This document shows, piece by piece, positions 8,280-17,585 of a stretch of DNA of 64,000 nucleotides. This DNA comes from Mycobacterium sp. SVM_VP21 (GTDB lineage: Bacteria > Actinomycetota > Actinomycetes > Mycobacteriales > Mycobacteriaceae). Every line of letters starts with the position of its first letter. Position 1 is the stretch's first letter. The position numbers and the translations under genes are program-made. Where the stretch lies: positions 992,001 through 1,056,000 of the forward strand of contig CP101406.1 of assembly GCA_024758765.1 (NCBI GenBank), read 5' to 3'. Below the pieces are notes generated by a model. That model was given only the letters and a program-made list of their open reading frames with translations. It had not been told where the DNA came from and ran no database searches.

Positions 8280-11200
8280 TGGAACGCTTCGATCTGCTGG
8301 GCCCGCTGCCGGCCCGCGGCACCACCACCGTGCTGGAGGCCAGTGCCGGCACCGGCAAGACGTTCACGCTGGCGGGTCTGGTGACCCGCTATCTGGCCGA
8401 GGGGCACGCCACGCTGGACGAGATGCTGCTGATCACCTTCAGCCGCGCGGCTACCCGGGAGCTGCGTGATCGGGTACGTCGCCAACTGGTGGAGACGCTG
8501 GCCGCCCTCGACGGCACCACCACGCAGGAACCCAATGATCTTGTCGCGCATCTGTGCAGCGGCAGCGCAGATGAGCGGGAGCTGCGCCGCCGCCGGCTGC
8601 GTGACGCGTTGGCCGGCTTCGACGCCGCAACCATCGCCACGACCCATCAGTTCTGTCATCTGGTGCTGAAGTCCCTGGGTATCGCCGGTGACACCAGCGC
8701 CGGCGTCCAGTTGGTGGAAAGCCTTGACGACCTGGTGATCCGGGTGGTCGACGACCTGTACCTGGCGCAGTTCGGCACGCAGCGCGACGAGGTGGCACTG
8801 AGTTACGCCGACGCGCTGAAACTCGCGCGGGTGGTGGTCTCCGACCCGTATGCCCAACTGCGCCCGCGGGATCCCGAACCCGGCACGGTGGCCGAGGTGC
8901 GGCTGCGATTCGTCGATGCGGTCTGCACCGAATTGGAGTTGCGCAAACGCCGGCTCGGGGTGCTCGGGTACGACGACCTGCTGCGCCGGCTGGCCGGTGC
9001 GCTGGAACCTGAAGAGTCCCCGGCCCGCGAACGGATGCGGCAGCGCTGGCCGATCGTGATGGTCGACGAGTTCCAGGACACTGACCCCATCCAGTGGCAG
9101 GTCATCGAACGCGGCTTCGTCGGGCATTCGGCGGTGGTGCTGATCGGCGATCCCAAGCAGGCGATCTACGGGTTCCGCGGCGGCGACATCTACACCTATC
9201 TGCAGGCGGCGCGCACCGCGGGGCAGCAGCGCACCCTGGCGGTGAACTGGCGCAGCGACTCGGCGCTGGTCGATGCGCTGCAGACGGTGATGGGCGGTGC
9301 GGCGCTGGGTGATCCGCAGATCGTGGTCCACGATGTCGAGGCCGCGGTCAGCGGCACCCGGTTGGCCGGTGCGCCCAGCACCGCCCCGTTCCGGCTGCGG
9401 GTGGTCGGCCGCGCGACCTTCGGCGTCAGTGCGGACCGCGTCACCCCGATAGCCAAGCTGCGCCGCCATATCCCCGATGATCTGGCCGCCGACGTCGCCG
9501 CCTTGTGGGCCAGCGGCGCGACCTTCGACGGCAGGCCGATCAGCCCGGGCGACGTGGCGGTGATCGTCGAGAACAGCAGGGACGCGGCCGCTTGCCAAGA
9601 AGCCTTGCTGCGGGCCGGGATTCCCGCGGTGTTCACCGGCGACGCCGACGTGTTCTCGTCGGCGGCGGCCGCCGACTGGTTGTGTCTGCTGGAGGCGTTC
9701 GAAGCAACGCATCGCGGCGGGCTGGTGCGTGCCGCCGCGGCGACGGTGTTCTTCGGTCATACCGCCGCGGCGCTGGCCGACGGTGGTGACGCGTTGACCG
9801 ACAAGGTGGCTTCGACGTTGCGGGACTGGTCCGATGAGCTGCGGATGCACGGGCCGGCTGCGGTGTTCGAGGCGGCGCAGTTGGCCGGCCTCAAGCGCCG
9901 GCTGCTGGGCGAGTACGGCGGAGAACGCACCATGACCGATCTGGCGCATGTGGCGCAGCTGCTGCATGAGGCCGCGCACCGGGACCGGCTGGGCCTGCCG
10001 GCCTTGCGGGATTGGTTGCGCCGTCAATGCACGGAAGGAACCGGCGGTGGGCAGCACAATCGTCGACTGGATTCCGACGCCGCCGCCGTGCAGATCCTGA
10101 CGGTGTGGGGCTCCAAGGGCTTGCAGTTTCCGATTGTGTACCTGCCGTTCGCGTTCAACCGACATATGTTCGACGAGGCCATCCCGCTGTACCACGAGGA
10201 CGGCATCCGCTGTCGGCACGTCGGTGGACCGGACAGCTCCGACCACACCGACGTGCAACGGCTGAGCCTGGCCGAAGCCGCCCGCAACGACATTCGGCTC
10301 GCCTATGTGGCATTGACCCGGGCACAGTCGCAGGTGGTGGCGTGGTGGTCGGCGTCCTACGACGAACCCAATGGGGGCCTGTCCCGGCTGCTGCGGGGCC
10401 GGTGCCGTGGCGAGGCGCCGGTGCCGGATCGCTGCGAGCCCAAGCCATCCGATGCCGAAGCCCTGGCCTGCTTCCGGGAGTGGGAGGCCGCCGGCGGTCT
10501 GGTCGTCGAGGATTCGGTGATCGCCCCGTTGGCCCCGGTCGCCGCGCCGCAACCTCCGGATGACTTGGAAGCACGGCACTTCCACCGGCACATCGACACC
10601 GGCTGGCGGCGCACGTCGTATTCGGGGTTGATCCGGCATGCCAGCGAGGTCGGAGCGGATGTAGCGGGCGCGTCTTCCGGGGTGCACAGTGAACCGGAGC
10701 TGACCGCCCGCGACGACGAAGCCGACGATGTGCCGGTGACGGTTGCGGCTCCGCCGGTCGGAGCCGATCTGGTCTCGCCGATGGCCGAACTGCCCGCGGG
10801 GGCGGCGTTCGGCTCGCTGGTGCACGCGGTGTTGGAGACCGCCGATCCGTTCGCCGCAGATCTGGTGGCCGAGCTGGAAGCCCAGGTGCGCGTGCATGCC
10901 GCCTGGTGGTCGGTCGACGCCGAGCCGGCCGCGCTGGCGGCGGCACTGGTGCCCATGCACGACACTTCGCTGGGTCCACTGGCCGAAGGGCTGACACTAC
11001 GTGACATCGGCACCCGGGACCGGTTGCGGGAGCTGGACTTCGAGATCCCGCTGGCCGGCGGGGATGTTCGGGGCGTGGCGCCGGACGTGCGGCTCGCCGA
11101 CGTGGGGGCGCTGTTGCGTAAGCACCTGCCCACCGATGACCCGTTCGCGCCGTATGCCGACCGGCTGGCCACTGAGGCGCTGGGTGGTCAGCCGCTGCGC

Positions 11201-11581
11201 GGCTATCTGTCCGGGTCGATCGATGTGGTGCTGCGGGTGCCCGAGCAGCGCTTCCTGGTGGTCGACTACAAGACCAACCGGCTCGGCGACACCGCCGCCG
11301 ACTACGGATTCGATCGGCTCACCGCCGCGATGCTGCATTCGGACTATCCGCTGCAGGCGCTGCTGTATACCGCGGTGCTGCACCGGTTCCTGCGGTGGCG
11401 GCTGCCCGGCTACGACCCCGAGCAGCATCTAGGTGGGGTGCTGTATCTGTTCGTGCGCGGGATGTGTGGACCGGACACCCCGGTGCTCGGAGGGCATCGT
11501 GCCGGGGTGTTCGACTGGCGGCCACCCACGGCGCTGGTGGTGGCGTTGTCGGATCTGTTGCACGCAAAGCGGGCGGCATGA
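8279..11581 (+). CDS. recB: RecBCD exonuclease V, beta subunit (helicase-nuclease)
   Basis: The ATG at 8279 overlaps the recC stop (TGATG) and gives 1,100 residues. UvrD-like SF1A motifs are in order: ASAGTGKT (Walker A), VDEFQDTDPIQW (Walker B), GDPKQAIYGFRG, and LAYVALTRAQ near the end of the helicase part. The C-terminal RecB nuclease carries SGSIDVVLR and VVDYKTN, the metal-binding D...DYK signature. It provides 3'-5' unwinding and the only nuclease of the complex. The recD start overlaps its stop. Confidence 0.96.
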   Translation: MERFDLLGPLPARGTTTVLEASAGTGKTFTLAGLVTRYLAEGHATLDEMLLITFSRAATRELRDRVRRQLVETLAALDGTTTQEPNDLVAHLCSGSADERELRRRRLRDALAGFDAATIATTHQFCHLVLKSLGIAGDTSAGVQLVESLDDLVIRVVDDLYLAQFGTQRDEVALSYADALKLARVVVSDPYAQLRPRDPEPGTVAEVRLRFVDAVCTELELRKRRLGVLGYDDLLRRLAGALEPEESPARERMRQRWPIVMVDEFQDTDPIQWQVIERGFVGHSAVVLIGDPKQAIYGFRGGDIYTYLQAARTAGQQRTLAVNWRSDSALVDALQTVMGGAALGDPQIVVHDVEAAVSGTRLAGAPSTAPFRLRVVGRATFGVSADRVTPIAKLRRHIPDDLAADVAALWASGATFDGRPISPGDVAVIVENSRDAAACQEALLRAGIPAVFTGDADVFSSAAAADWLCLLEAFEATHRGGLVRAAAATVFFGHTAAALADGGDALTDKVASTLRDWSDELRMHGPAAVFEAAQLAGLKRRLLGEYGGERTMTDLAHVAQLLHEAAHRDRLGLPALRDWLRRQCTEGTGGGQHNRRLDSDAAAVQILTVWGSKGLQFPIVYLPFAFNRHMFDEAIPLYHEDGIRCRHVGGPDSSDHTDVQRLSLAEAARNDIRLAYVALTRAQSQVVAWWSASYDEPNGGLSRLLRGRCRGEAPVPDRCEPKPSDAEALACFREWEAAGGLVVEDSVIAPLAPVAAPQPPDDLEARHFHRHIDTGWRRTSYSGLIRHASEVGADVAGASSGVHSEPELTARDDEADDVPVTVAAPPVGADLVSPMAELPAGAAFGSLVHAVLETADPFAADLVAELEAQVRVHAAWWSVDAEPAALAAALVPMHDTSLGPLAEGLTLRDIGTRDRLRELDFEIPLAGGDVRGVAPDVRLADVGALLRKHLPTDDPFAPYADRLATEALGGQPLRGYLSGSIDVVLRVPEQRFLVVDYKTNRLGDTAADYGFDRLTAAMLHSDYPLQALLYTAVLHRFLRWRLPGYDPEQHLGGVLYLFVRGMCGPDTPVLGGHRAGVFDWRPPTALVVALSDLLHAKRAA

Positions 11582-13317
11582 GCGGGTTGTTGGAGTGGCG
11601 GGTGGCGGTGGGAGCCACCGGGCTGTTGCGGGACTTCAATCAGGCTGGCGTGCTGGATGCCGCCGATGTGCATGCCGCCCAACGCATCACGGCGTTAGGT
11701 GGTGAACCTGATGAGACGGTGGGCTTGGCGCTGGCGCTGACCGTGCGCGCACTGCGGCACGGGTCGGTGTGTCTGGATCTGGCGTCGGTGGCCGCCGACA
11801 CCGACGACGCGGAGGTGTCCTGGCCCGAACCGGCGGCTTGGCTGGAAGCGGTGCGCGCCAGCCAGCTGGTGCAGGCGCAGGTGCTGCGGCTCTATGATGA
11901 CCGACTGCTCTACCTCGACCGGTATTGGCGCGAGGAGGAGCAGGTCTGCGCGGACTTGCTGGCGTTGTCGGCACCCGGGACAGCACCAACTCAGTTGCCC
12001 GCCTTTGAGCGACTCTTTCCGCCTGGCAACTTCGACGAGCAACGTGCGGCCGCCGAAATCGCACTGTCGCAGCCGGTTACGGTGCTCACCGGTGGGCCGG
12101 GCACCGGCAAGACGACCACGGTGGCGCGGCTGTTGGCGCTGTTGGCCGAGCACGCCGAACGGTCCGGCACGCCCGGGTTGCGGATCGCATTGGCGGCCCC
12201 CACCGGTAAGGCGGCGGCTCGGCTGACCGAGGCGGTCGCCGCGGAGGTGGCCGAGCTGGGCCCGGTGGATCAGGAGCGGTTGGCGGGCTTGGGTGCGACC
12301 ACGTTGCACACGCTGCTGGGTTCGCGGCCGGACAGTTCGGTGCGGTTCCGCCACGATCGGGCCAACCGGCTGCCGCACGATGTGATCGTCGTCGACGAGA
12401 CATCAATGGTGTCGCTGACACTGATGGCCCGGCTGCTGGAGGCGATGCGCCCGGATGCCCGACTGATTCTGGTGGGCGACGCCGACCAGCTGGCGTCGGT
12501 GGAAGCCGGTGCGGTGCTGGCCGATCTGGTGGACGGGCTGGCGGCGCGGCCGGACACCCGGGTGGCCACGCTGCGGACCTCGCACCGATTCGGCGAGTCG
12601 ATCGGCGCCCTGGCGGTGGCGATCCGCGACGGCGACGCCGATAGGGCGATTGCGCTGCTGGCCGCCGGGGGCGACCACGTGGAGTGGATCGACACCGACC
12701 ACGCGGGGGACGTGGCCGAGCGGTTGGCGGCTGTGGTGGTTCCCCACGCGTTGGCGGTGCGCCAGGCCGCGCTGCTCGGTGATGCCACCGCAGCGGCGGC
12801 GACGTTGGACGAGCACCGGTTGCTGTGTGCGCACCGAGAGGGCCTGCACGGGGTGCGGCACTGGAACCAGCAGATCCGCCGCCTCGTCGCCGAGCAGACC
12901 GGCGACCCGATGTGGACCGAGTGGTATGCCGGGCGGCCGTTGCTGGTGAACGCCAACGACTACGGGCTGGGGCTGCGCAACGGCGACACCGGGGCGGTGG
13001 TGGTCCGCAACGAGGGGCTGCGCGCGGTGATCTCGACGGCGTCCGGGCCGCTGGAGTTCGCCACCAGCCGGCTCGCCGAGGTCGAGACCATGTATGCGAT
13101 GACCATCCACAAGAGCCAAGGCAGCCAGGCCGGCGAAGTGACCGTGCTGATGCCGCCCGTCGAGTCGCGGCTGTTGACCCGGGAGTTGTTCTACACCGCG
13201 GTGACCCGGGCCAAGACGAAGGTGCGCGTGGTGGGGTCGGAGGCCTCGGTGCGGGCGGCGCTGGGCCGGCGGGTGGTGCGGGCGTCCGGGCTGGCGCTGC
13301 GCCTGCGGGAGGCGTGA
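11578..13317 (+). CDS. recD: RecBCD exonuclease V, alpha subunit (5'-3' helicase)
   Basis: The ATG at 11578 overlaps the recB stop (ATGA), giving 579 residues. An N-terminal RecD domain of about 150 residues precedes SF1B motifs: TGGPGTGKTTT (Walker A), VDETSMV (Walker B), GDADQLASVEAG, and AMTIHKSQGSQ with YTAVTRA at the C-terminus. It is the fast 5'-3' motor of the complex. Gene order recC-recB-recD with coupled starts matches the mycobacterial operon. Confidence 0.95.
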   Translation: MSGLLEWRVAVGATGLLRDFNQAGVLDAADVHAAQRITALGGEPDETVGLALALTVRALRHGSVCLDLASVAADTDDAEVSWPEPAAWLEAVRASQLVQAQVLRLYDDRLLYLDRYWREEEQVCADLLALSAPGTAPTQLPAFERLFPPGNFDEQRAAAEIALSQPVTVLTGGPGTGKTTTVARLLALLAEHAERSGTPGLRIALAAPTGKAAARLTEAVAAEVAELGPVDQERLAGLGATTLHTLLGSRPDSSVRFRHDRANRLPHDVIVVDETSMVSLTLMARLLEAMRPDARLILVGDADQLASVEAGAVLADLVDGLAARPDTRVATLRTSHRFGESIGALAVAIRDGDADRAIALLAAGGDHVEWIDTDHAGDVAERLAAVVVPHALAVRQAALLGDATAAAATLDEHRLLCAHREGLHGVRHWNQQIRRLVAEQTGDPMWTEWYAGRPLLVNANDYGLGLRNGDTGAVVVRNEGLRAVISTASGPLEFATSRLAEVETMYAMTIHKSQGSQAGEVTVLMPPVESRLLTRELFYTAVTRAKTKVRVVGSEASVRAALGRRVVRASGLALRLREA

Positions 13318-13322
13318 AACCG

Positions 13323-13346
13323 TTGTACTACAAATTCGTAGTACAA
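13323..13346. promoter_or_regulatory. Palindromic operator of the vapBC module
   Basis: The perfect inverted repeat TTGTACTAC-6 bp-GTAGTACAA ends 7 bp before the antitoxin ATG. VapB/Phd antitoxins bind such palindromes to repress their own operon. Its AT-rich sequence stands out from the surrounding GC-rich DNA and probably overlaps the promoter. Confidence 0.75.
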
Positions 13347-13353
13347 TTTTCCT

Positions 13354-13626
13354 ATGTCCGAGGTCCCGGTGCGCGAGCTGAATCAGAACACCTCCGGTGT
13401 GCTCGCGCGCGTCAAACGGGGCGAACAGCTTGAGATCACCGAACGGGGAACGGTGATCGCTCGTCTGGTCCCCGCTACGGAGGATCCGCTGACCGAGATG
13501 ATTCGGTCCGGGCGTCTGCGTCCGGCGACCGTCAGCGGGCCGGCGCCTCGTCCTTCCGGACCGGTGATCACCGATCACGAGGCCGGGGAACTGCTCCGCG
13601 AGATGCGGGATGACGAGCGCTACTGA
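13354..13626 (+). CDS. vapB: Phd/YefM-type antitoxin VapB
   Basis: This 90-residue protein has the N-terminal Phd/YefM fold (VPVRELNQNTSGVLARVKRGEQLEITERGTV split over residues 4-34), which binds DNA as a dimer. Its C-terminal tail is acidic and probably wraps the toxin. The stop overlaps the toxin ATG by one base. The palindrome just upstream is its likely operator. Confidence 0.85.
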   Translation: MSEVPVRELNQNTSGVLARVKRGEQLEITERGTVIARLVPATEDPLTEMIRSGRLRPATVSGPAPRPSGPVITDHEAGELLREMRDDERY

Positions 13627-14024
13627 TGTTGTATCTGGATACGTCGGCGCTGGTGAAGCTTGTCCGGCGCGAACCGGAGACCGACGCGCTCGCCGGTTGG
13701 CTCGACGCACAGGAGTTCGCCCCGTGGGTGTCGTCAACTGTGATCGAGGTCGAACTGCCTCGCGCTCTTCGGCGGATGGATCCCGCCCGCCTAGCCGATA
13801 TCCCCGCACTGGTATCTCGGGTCTCCCGCTACGAGGTGGATGAGGTGGTTCGGGCCGCCGCTGCGGCATATCCCGACCCGACGCTGCGATCCCTGGACGC
13901 AATCCATCTGGCGACTGGTCACGCGGTGTTCGGGGCCAGACTGACCGCGTTCGTCGCCTACGACCAACGCTTGCTCGATGCCGCTGGCGCCCTCGGGCTG
14001 CCGACCGCTTCCCCGGGGCGCTAG
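13626..14024 (+). CDS. vapC: PIN-domain ribonuclease toxin VapC
   Basis: This 132-residue PIN protein begins MLYLDTSALVKL, giving the first catalytic Asp. It also has a Glu in VIEVELPRA and the SLDAIHLATGH motif, with a later Asp in VAYDQRLLDAA. These acidic residues hold Mg2+ for RNA cleavage in the family. It is coupled to the antitoxin by a TGATG overlap. The RNA target cannot be inferred. Confidence 0.88.
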   Translation: MLYLDTSALVKLVRREPETDALAGWLDAQEFAPWVSSTVIEVELPRALRRMDPARLADIPALVSRVSRYEVDEVVRAAAAAYPDPTLRSLDAIHLATGHAVFGARLTAFVAYDQRLLDAAGALGLPTASPGR

Positions 14025-14193
14025 CCGCCCCGACCTGTCACATCGCCGGATTACCCTCGCGGCTTCGCCATTCTGTTGTTCGCCGGCTGGGCAATATCCG
14101 CCAGCGCGCTGACGTTCAGAATGCCTAGGTTTTACGCGGTGACCCGCGCGGGTTCTTCGGGCAGCACCCGCCGCCGGACCCGGAGCTGATTCC
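14025..14193. other. First part of the 416-bp gap between vapC and the NYN gene
   Basis: I see no supported gene here. The rest of the gap holds a 22-bp tandem repeat, a copy of the dispersed inverted repeat and the presumed promoter of the NYN gene. Confidence 0.5.
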
Positions 14194-14299
14194 GCGCTGG
14201 TACCGGGCCGGTTAGGCGCTGGTACCGGGCTGGTTGGGCGCTGGTACCGGGCTGGTTGGGCGCTGCTGCCGGGCCGGTTGGGCGCTGCTGCCGGGCCGG
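14194..14299. repeat. 22-bp tandem repeat, about five units
   Basis: The unit GCGCTGGTACCGGGCTGGTT plus two bases repeats with exact 22-bp spacing from 14194, 14216, 14238, 14260 and 14282. The first three units carry GGTACC; the last two carry GCTGCC instead. The array runs straight into copy 2 of the dispersed inverted repeat. Confidence 0.85.
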
Positions 14300-14314
14300 A
14301 CCATGTGGGCAGTT

Positions 14315-14380
14315 GCCCGTCTCTGAGCGACACATCGCACTACCCCTCGCCGCCCGCGCGGTTGTCGCTCAGAGGCGGGC
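14315..14380. repeat. Dispersed inverted repeat, copy 2
   Basis: The arms are GCCCGTCTCTGAGCGACA (14315-14332) and TGTCGCTCAGAGGCGGGC (14363-14380), matching the other copies with one mismatch and a 30-bp spacer. It shares ATGTGGG to the left and GCGCCTCCCCTA to the right with copy 3. It ends 60 bp before the NYN-domain gene. Confidence 0.82.
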
Positions 14381-14440
14381 GCCTCCCCTATGCCCGCCAG
14401 CCCGTTATGGATGGGGCCGGTGGTGCGCCACACTGGGACC

Positions 14441-15319
14441 ATGACGGAATCCGGCGATACCCGGGTCGCGGTCTACCTCGACTTCGACAACATCGTGATC
14501 TCGCGCTACGACCAGGTCAACGGGCGCAGTTCGTTTCAAAAGGACAAGTCCAAGGGCCTGTCCAAGCATCCGGAACGCCTCGCCCGGGCCACCGTCGATG
14601 TCGGAGCGATCATCGATTTCGCCTCGTCGTTCGGGACGCTGGTGCTCACCCGCGCCTACGCCGACTGGTCGGCGGAGGTCAACACCGGCTACCGCGCGCA
14701 GCTGGTGGGGCGAGCGGTCGATCTGGTGCAGTTGTTCCCGGCCGCCGCCTACGGCAAGAACGGCGCCGACATCCGGTTGGCGGTCGACGCGGTCGAGGAT
14801 ATGTTCCGGCTGCCGGATCTGACCCACGTGGTGATCGTGGCCGGCGACTCCGACTACATCCCGCTGGCCCAGCGCTGTAAACGCCTGGGCCGCTACGTCG
14901 TCGGCATCGGCGTGGCCGGCTCGACCAGCCGCGCCCTGGCGGCGGCCTGTGACGATTTCCTCAGCTACGACGCACTGCCGGGCGTGCCGGTGTTCGAGCC
15001 CGCGCCGGCCACCGCCGACGTCGAGGCCGAACCGAAGCGGCGCAGCCGCCAGGCCAAGGAGCAACTCGAAGAGCCCGCGCCGGACCCGGTGGATACCGCC
15101 ACCGGACTGCTCACCCGCGCGCTGCGGATCGGTCTGGAGAAGGACGACGTCGAGTGGCTGCACAACTCGGCGGTCAAGGCGCAGATGAAGCGGATGGATC
15201 CGTCGTTCAGCGAGAAAGCCTTGGGCTATAAGTCATTCAGCGATTTCCTGCGGTCCTACTCGGACCTGGTGGAGCTCGACGAGAGTTCGACGACGCGGAC
15301 GGTGCGGTTGCGCACCTAA
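14441..15319 (+). CDS. NYN-domain (PIN-like) putative ribonuclease with C-terminal LOTUS/OST-HTH-like domain
   Basis: The ATG at 14441 begins MTESGDTRVAVYLDFDNI, the first acidic motif of NYN nucleases. Others are YADWS, the NGADIRLAVD block and VIVAGDSDYIPL near residues 130-140. After a charged linker, the last 70 residues (LLTRALRIG through YSDLVEL) resemble an OST-HTH/LOTUS RNA-binding domain. Members are thought to cleave or bind structured RNA. An upstream in-frame ATG would extend it into the repeat region and is unlikely. Confidence 0.8.
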   Translation: MTESGDTRVAVYLDFDNIVISRYDQVNGRSSFQKDKSKGLSKHPERLARATVDVGAIIDFASSFGTLVLTRAYADWSAEVNTGYRAQLVGRAVDLVQLFPAAAYGKNGADIRLAVDAVEDMFRLPDLTHVVIVAGDSDYIPLAQRCKRLGRYVVGIGVAGSTSRALAAACDDFLSYDALPGVPVFEPAPATADVEAEPKRRSRQAKEQLEEPAPDPVDTATGLLTRALRIGLEKDDVEWLHNSAVKAQMKRMDPSFSEKALGYKSFSDFLRSYSDLVELDESSTTRTVRLRT

Positions 15320-15327
15320 CGGCCGCG

Positions 15328-16920
15328 CTAGCCCTCCGCGGCCACCAAGGACCGCAGCTGCACGTCTGGGTTGTCGCGTTGGAAACCCTGCAGCCGCCAC
15401 GCGTTGGAGAACAACACCAGATGCACACCGTCGGTGCGGGTCAAGACTTCCGCCAACGACTGCTTGTTGACGAAGTCGACGTCGTCGGCGTCCACGATCC
15501 GCGCGACCTGATACGGCAGCGGCTCCAGCGTGATCGGCGCGCCCATTTCGCTGGCCATGCGGTGTGCGGCCACCTCGAACTGCATCGGGCCGACCGCGGC
15601 AAGCACCGGCGCCTGTTCACCCCGGCGATCGGAGACCAGCACCTGCACCACGCCCTCTTGGTCCAACTGCTCGATGCCGCGGCGGAACTGCTTGTGCTTG
15701 CTGGGATCGACGTTGCGCGCCACCGAGAAGTGCTCGGGCGAGAAGCTCGGGATCGGCGGGTACTGCACGGGCACATCGCAATACAGCGTGTCGCCCGGAC
15801 GCAGGGCGGCAGCGTTGGCCAGCCCGATCACGTCACCGGGCCAGGCGGTGTCCAAGGTGGAACGCTGCTGGCCGAACACCGACTGGGCGTACTTGGTGAC
15901 AAAGGGCTTGCCGCTCGCGGCGTGGGTGAGGACGTCGCCACGTTCGAAGGTTCCCGAGTACACCCGCGCGAAGGCGATGCGATCGCGGTGCGCGGAGTCC
16001 ATTCCGGCCTGCACCTTGAAGACGAAGGCGCTGAACGGTGCGTCGGTGGCGCGCCGTCCGCCGTCGACGTCAAGCGCCCCGCTGGGCGCCGGCGCCAACT
16101 CGGTGAGCACGTCGAGCAGCTGATTCACGCCGAAGTTCAATGCCGCCGAGGTGAACAGCACCGGCGTCGCCGTGCAGTCCAGGAACGCCTCGCGGTCGAA
16201 GTCGGATCCGTCGGCCGACAGCAGCTCGCACTCTTCGACCGCGGTATCCCAGTCGTCCCCGGCCGCGGCATGCGCGTCGGCCGCGGCGATGTGCTCCTCG
16301 GGTGCTGCGGTGGCGCCGCCGGCGGTACGGGTGAACCGGATGAAGTTTCCGGACCGGCGATCGAGCACCCCGTCGAATTCTCCGGCGATGCCGACCGGCC
16401 AGGTCAGCGGGGTGGGGCGCAGCCCGATGCGGGTGTGGATCTCGTCCATCAGTTCCAGGGCATGCCGGCCGGGCCGGTCCCACTTGTTGATCACCGTGAT
16501 GATCGGGATCCGGCGATGACGGCACACCTGGAACAGCTTGAGGGTCTGTGGCTCAAGGCCTTTCGCGGCATCGATGAGCATGACCGCGGAGTCGACGGCG
16601 GTCAGCACCCGGTAGGTGTCTTCGGAGAAGTCGGCGTGGCCGGGAGTGTCGAGCAGGTTGATGACGCAGTCCTGCCCCTTGGGGGTGCGGTACGGGAACT
16701 GCAGTGCCGTCGAGGTGATGGAGATGCCTCGGGCTTTCTCCATCTCCATCCAGTCCGACACCGTGGCACGACGACCGGATTTGCCGTGCACCGCGCCGGC
16801 CTCGGTGATGGCCTTGGCATGCAGCACCAGAGCCTCGGTCAAAGTCGATTTGCCGGCGTCGGGGTGGCTGATCACGGCGAAGGTGCGGCGTCGGCCCGCT
16901 TCAGCGGAGATCTCGGTCAT
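15328..16920 (-). CDS. prfC: Peptide chain release factor 3
   Basis: This 530-residue translational GTPase has G1 SHPDAGKST, G3 DTPGHADFSEDTYR and G4 NKWDRPGR, followed by domain II and III segments characteristic of RF3 (for example SPEHFSVARNVDPSKHKQFRRG, given here only up to its key words). It recycles RF1/RF2 from the ribosome after peptide release. It converges on the NYN gene with an 8-bp gap. Confidence 0.95.
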   Translation of the reverse strand: MTEISAEAGRRRTFAVISHPDAGKSTLTEALVLHAKAITEAGAVHGKSGRRATVSDWMEMEKARGISITSTALQFPYRTPKGQDCVINLLDTPGHADFSEDTYRVLTAVDSAVMLIDAAKGLEPQTLKLFQVCRHRRIPIITVINKWDRPGRHALELMDEIHTRIGLRPTPLTWPVGIAGEFDGVLDRRSGNFIRFTRTAGGATAAPEEHIAAADAHAAAGDDWDTAVEECELLSADGSDFDREAFLDCTATPVLFTSAALNFGVNQLLDVLTELAPAPSGALDVDGGRRATDAPFSAFVFKVQAGMDSAHRDRIAFARVYSGTFERGDVLTHAASGKPFVTKYAQSVFGQQRSTLDTAWPGDVIGLANAAALRPGDTLYCDVPVQYPPIPSFSPEHFSVARNVDPSKHKQFRRGIEQLDQEGVVQVLVSDRRGEQAPVLAAVGPMQFEVAAHRMASEMGAPITLEPLPYQVARIVDADDVDFVNKQSLAEVLTRTDGVHLVLFSNAWRLQGFQRDNPDVQLRSLVAAEG

Positions 16921-16957
16921 TGCGCCAGCGATTGTATTTGCGACCTTGAGCGAATCA

Positions 16958-17575
16958 CTAATCGGCGTTCGCCGCGAGGACAGCAGGCAGGACCAGCGTG
17001 TCGATGACCTGCCGGGCGAACTTCGCGTCGAAGCTCTGACCGCTCATGACCCGGATCAAACCCACCCCGGCCAGCACATCGGCGACCAGCGACCAGTCGC
17101 GGCCTTGTGCCACCTCGCCACGGTCCGCGGCCCGCTGCAGGATGCACGTCACCACCCGCCTGCCCCTGAGCAGCAGCATCTCGTCGAGAGCCGAGGCCAG
17201 GTGTGGATCATGGGCGGCCTCGACCGCTACCCGTAACACCACGTCGTTGGAGATCAGCTCGTCGTCGCTGCGCGCCATCCGTCCCACCAACGCGTCGAAA
17301 TCGCCGACCAGGCTGCCGGTGTCGGCGACGTCGTCGTCCATCAGGTCGGGCCGCCAGTACACCAGCGCATCGGCGATCAGCGCCGCCTTCGACGACCAGC
17401 GGCGGTAGATGGCGGCCTTGCCGACACCGGCTCGCGCCGCGATGTCGTTCATGTTGGTGTCGTCGTAGCCGTTCTCGGCCAAGGCCGCCAAGGCGGCATC
17501 GAGGATCGCGGGATCACGCGACCGATCGAGGCGCCCATCGGTGCGCCTGCGCAATTTCGATTCGGTGTCTGCCAT
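16958..17575 (-). CDS. TetR-family transcriptional regulator
   Basis: The ATG at 17575 gives 205 residues; the longer open frame runs back into the MMPL gene. The N-terminal helix-turn-helix reads ILDAALAALAENGYDDTNMNDIAARAGVGKAAIYRRW when joined (residues about 20-56). The ligand-binding C-terminal domain is variable. It lies 10 bp downstream of mmpL on the same strand and is the likely local repressor of mmpS-mmpL, probably sensing a transported lipid or drug. Confidence 0.88.
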   Translation of the reverse strand: MADTESKLRRRTDGRLDRSRDPAILDAALAALAENGYDDTNMNDIAARAGVGKAAIYRRWSSKAALIADALVYWRPDLMDDDVADTGSLVGDFDALVGRMARSDDELISNDVVLRVAVEAAHDPHLASALDEMLLLRGRRVVTCILQRAADRGEVAQGRDWSLVADVLAGVGLIRVMSGQSFDAKFARQVIDTLVLPAVLAANAD

Positions 17576-17585
17576 CGCCTGACAC

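Noticed and set aside
8099..10960. Long open frame on the minus strand opposite recB (and a similar one opposite recC at 4941-6908)
   Set aside because: These are antisense shadows of high-GC coding sequence. Their translations are rich in Arg, Gln and Pro with no domain, whereas recB and recC are complete on the other strand.
1562..14299. Tandem repeats considered as CRISPR arrays
   Set aside because: The units are contiguous with no unique spacers and no cas genes are present.
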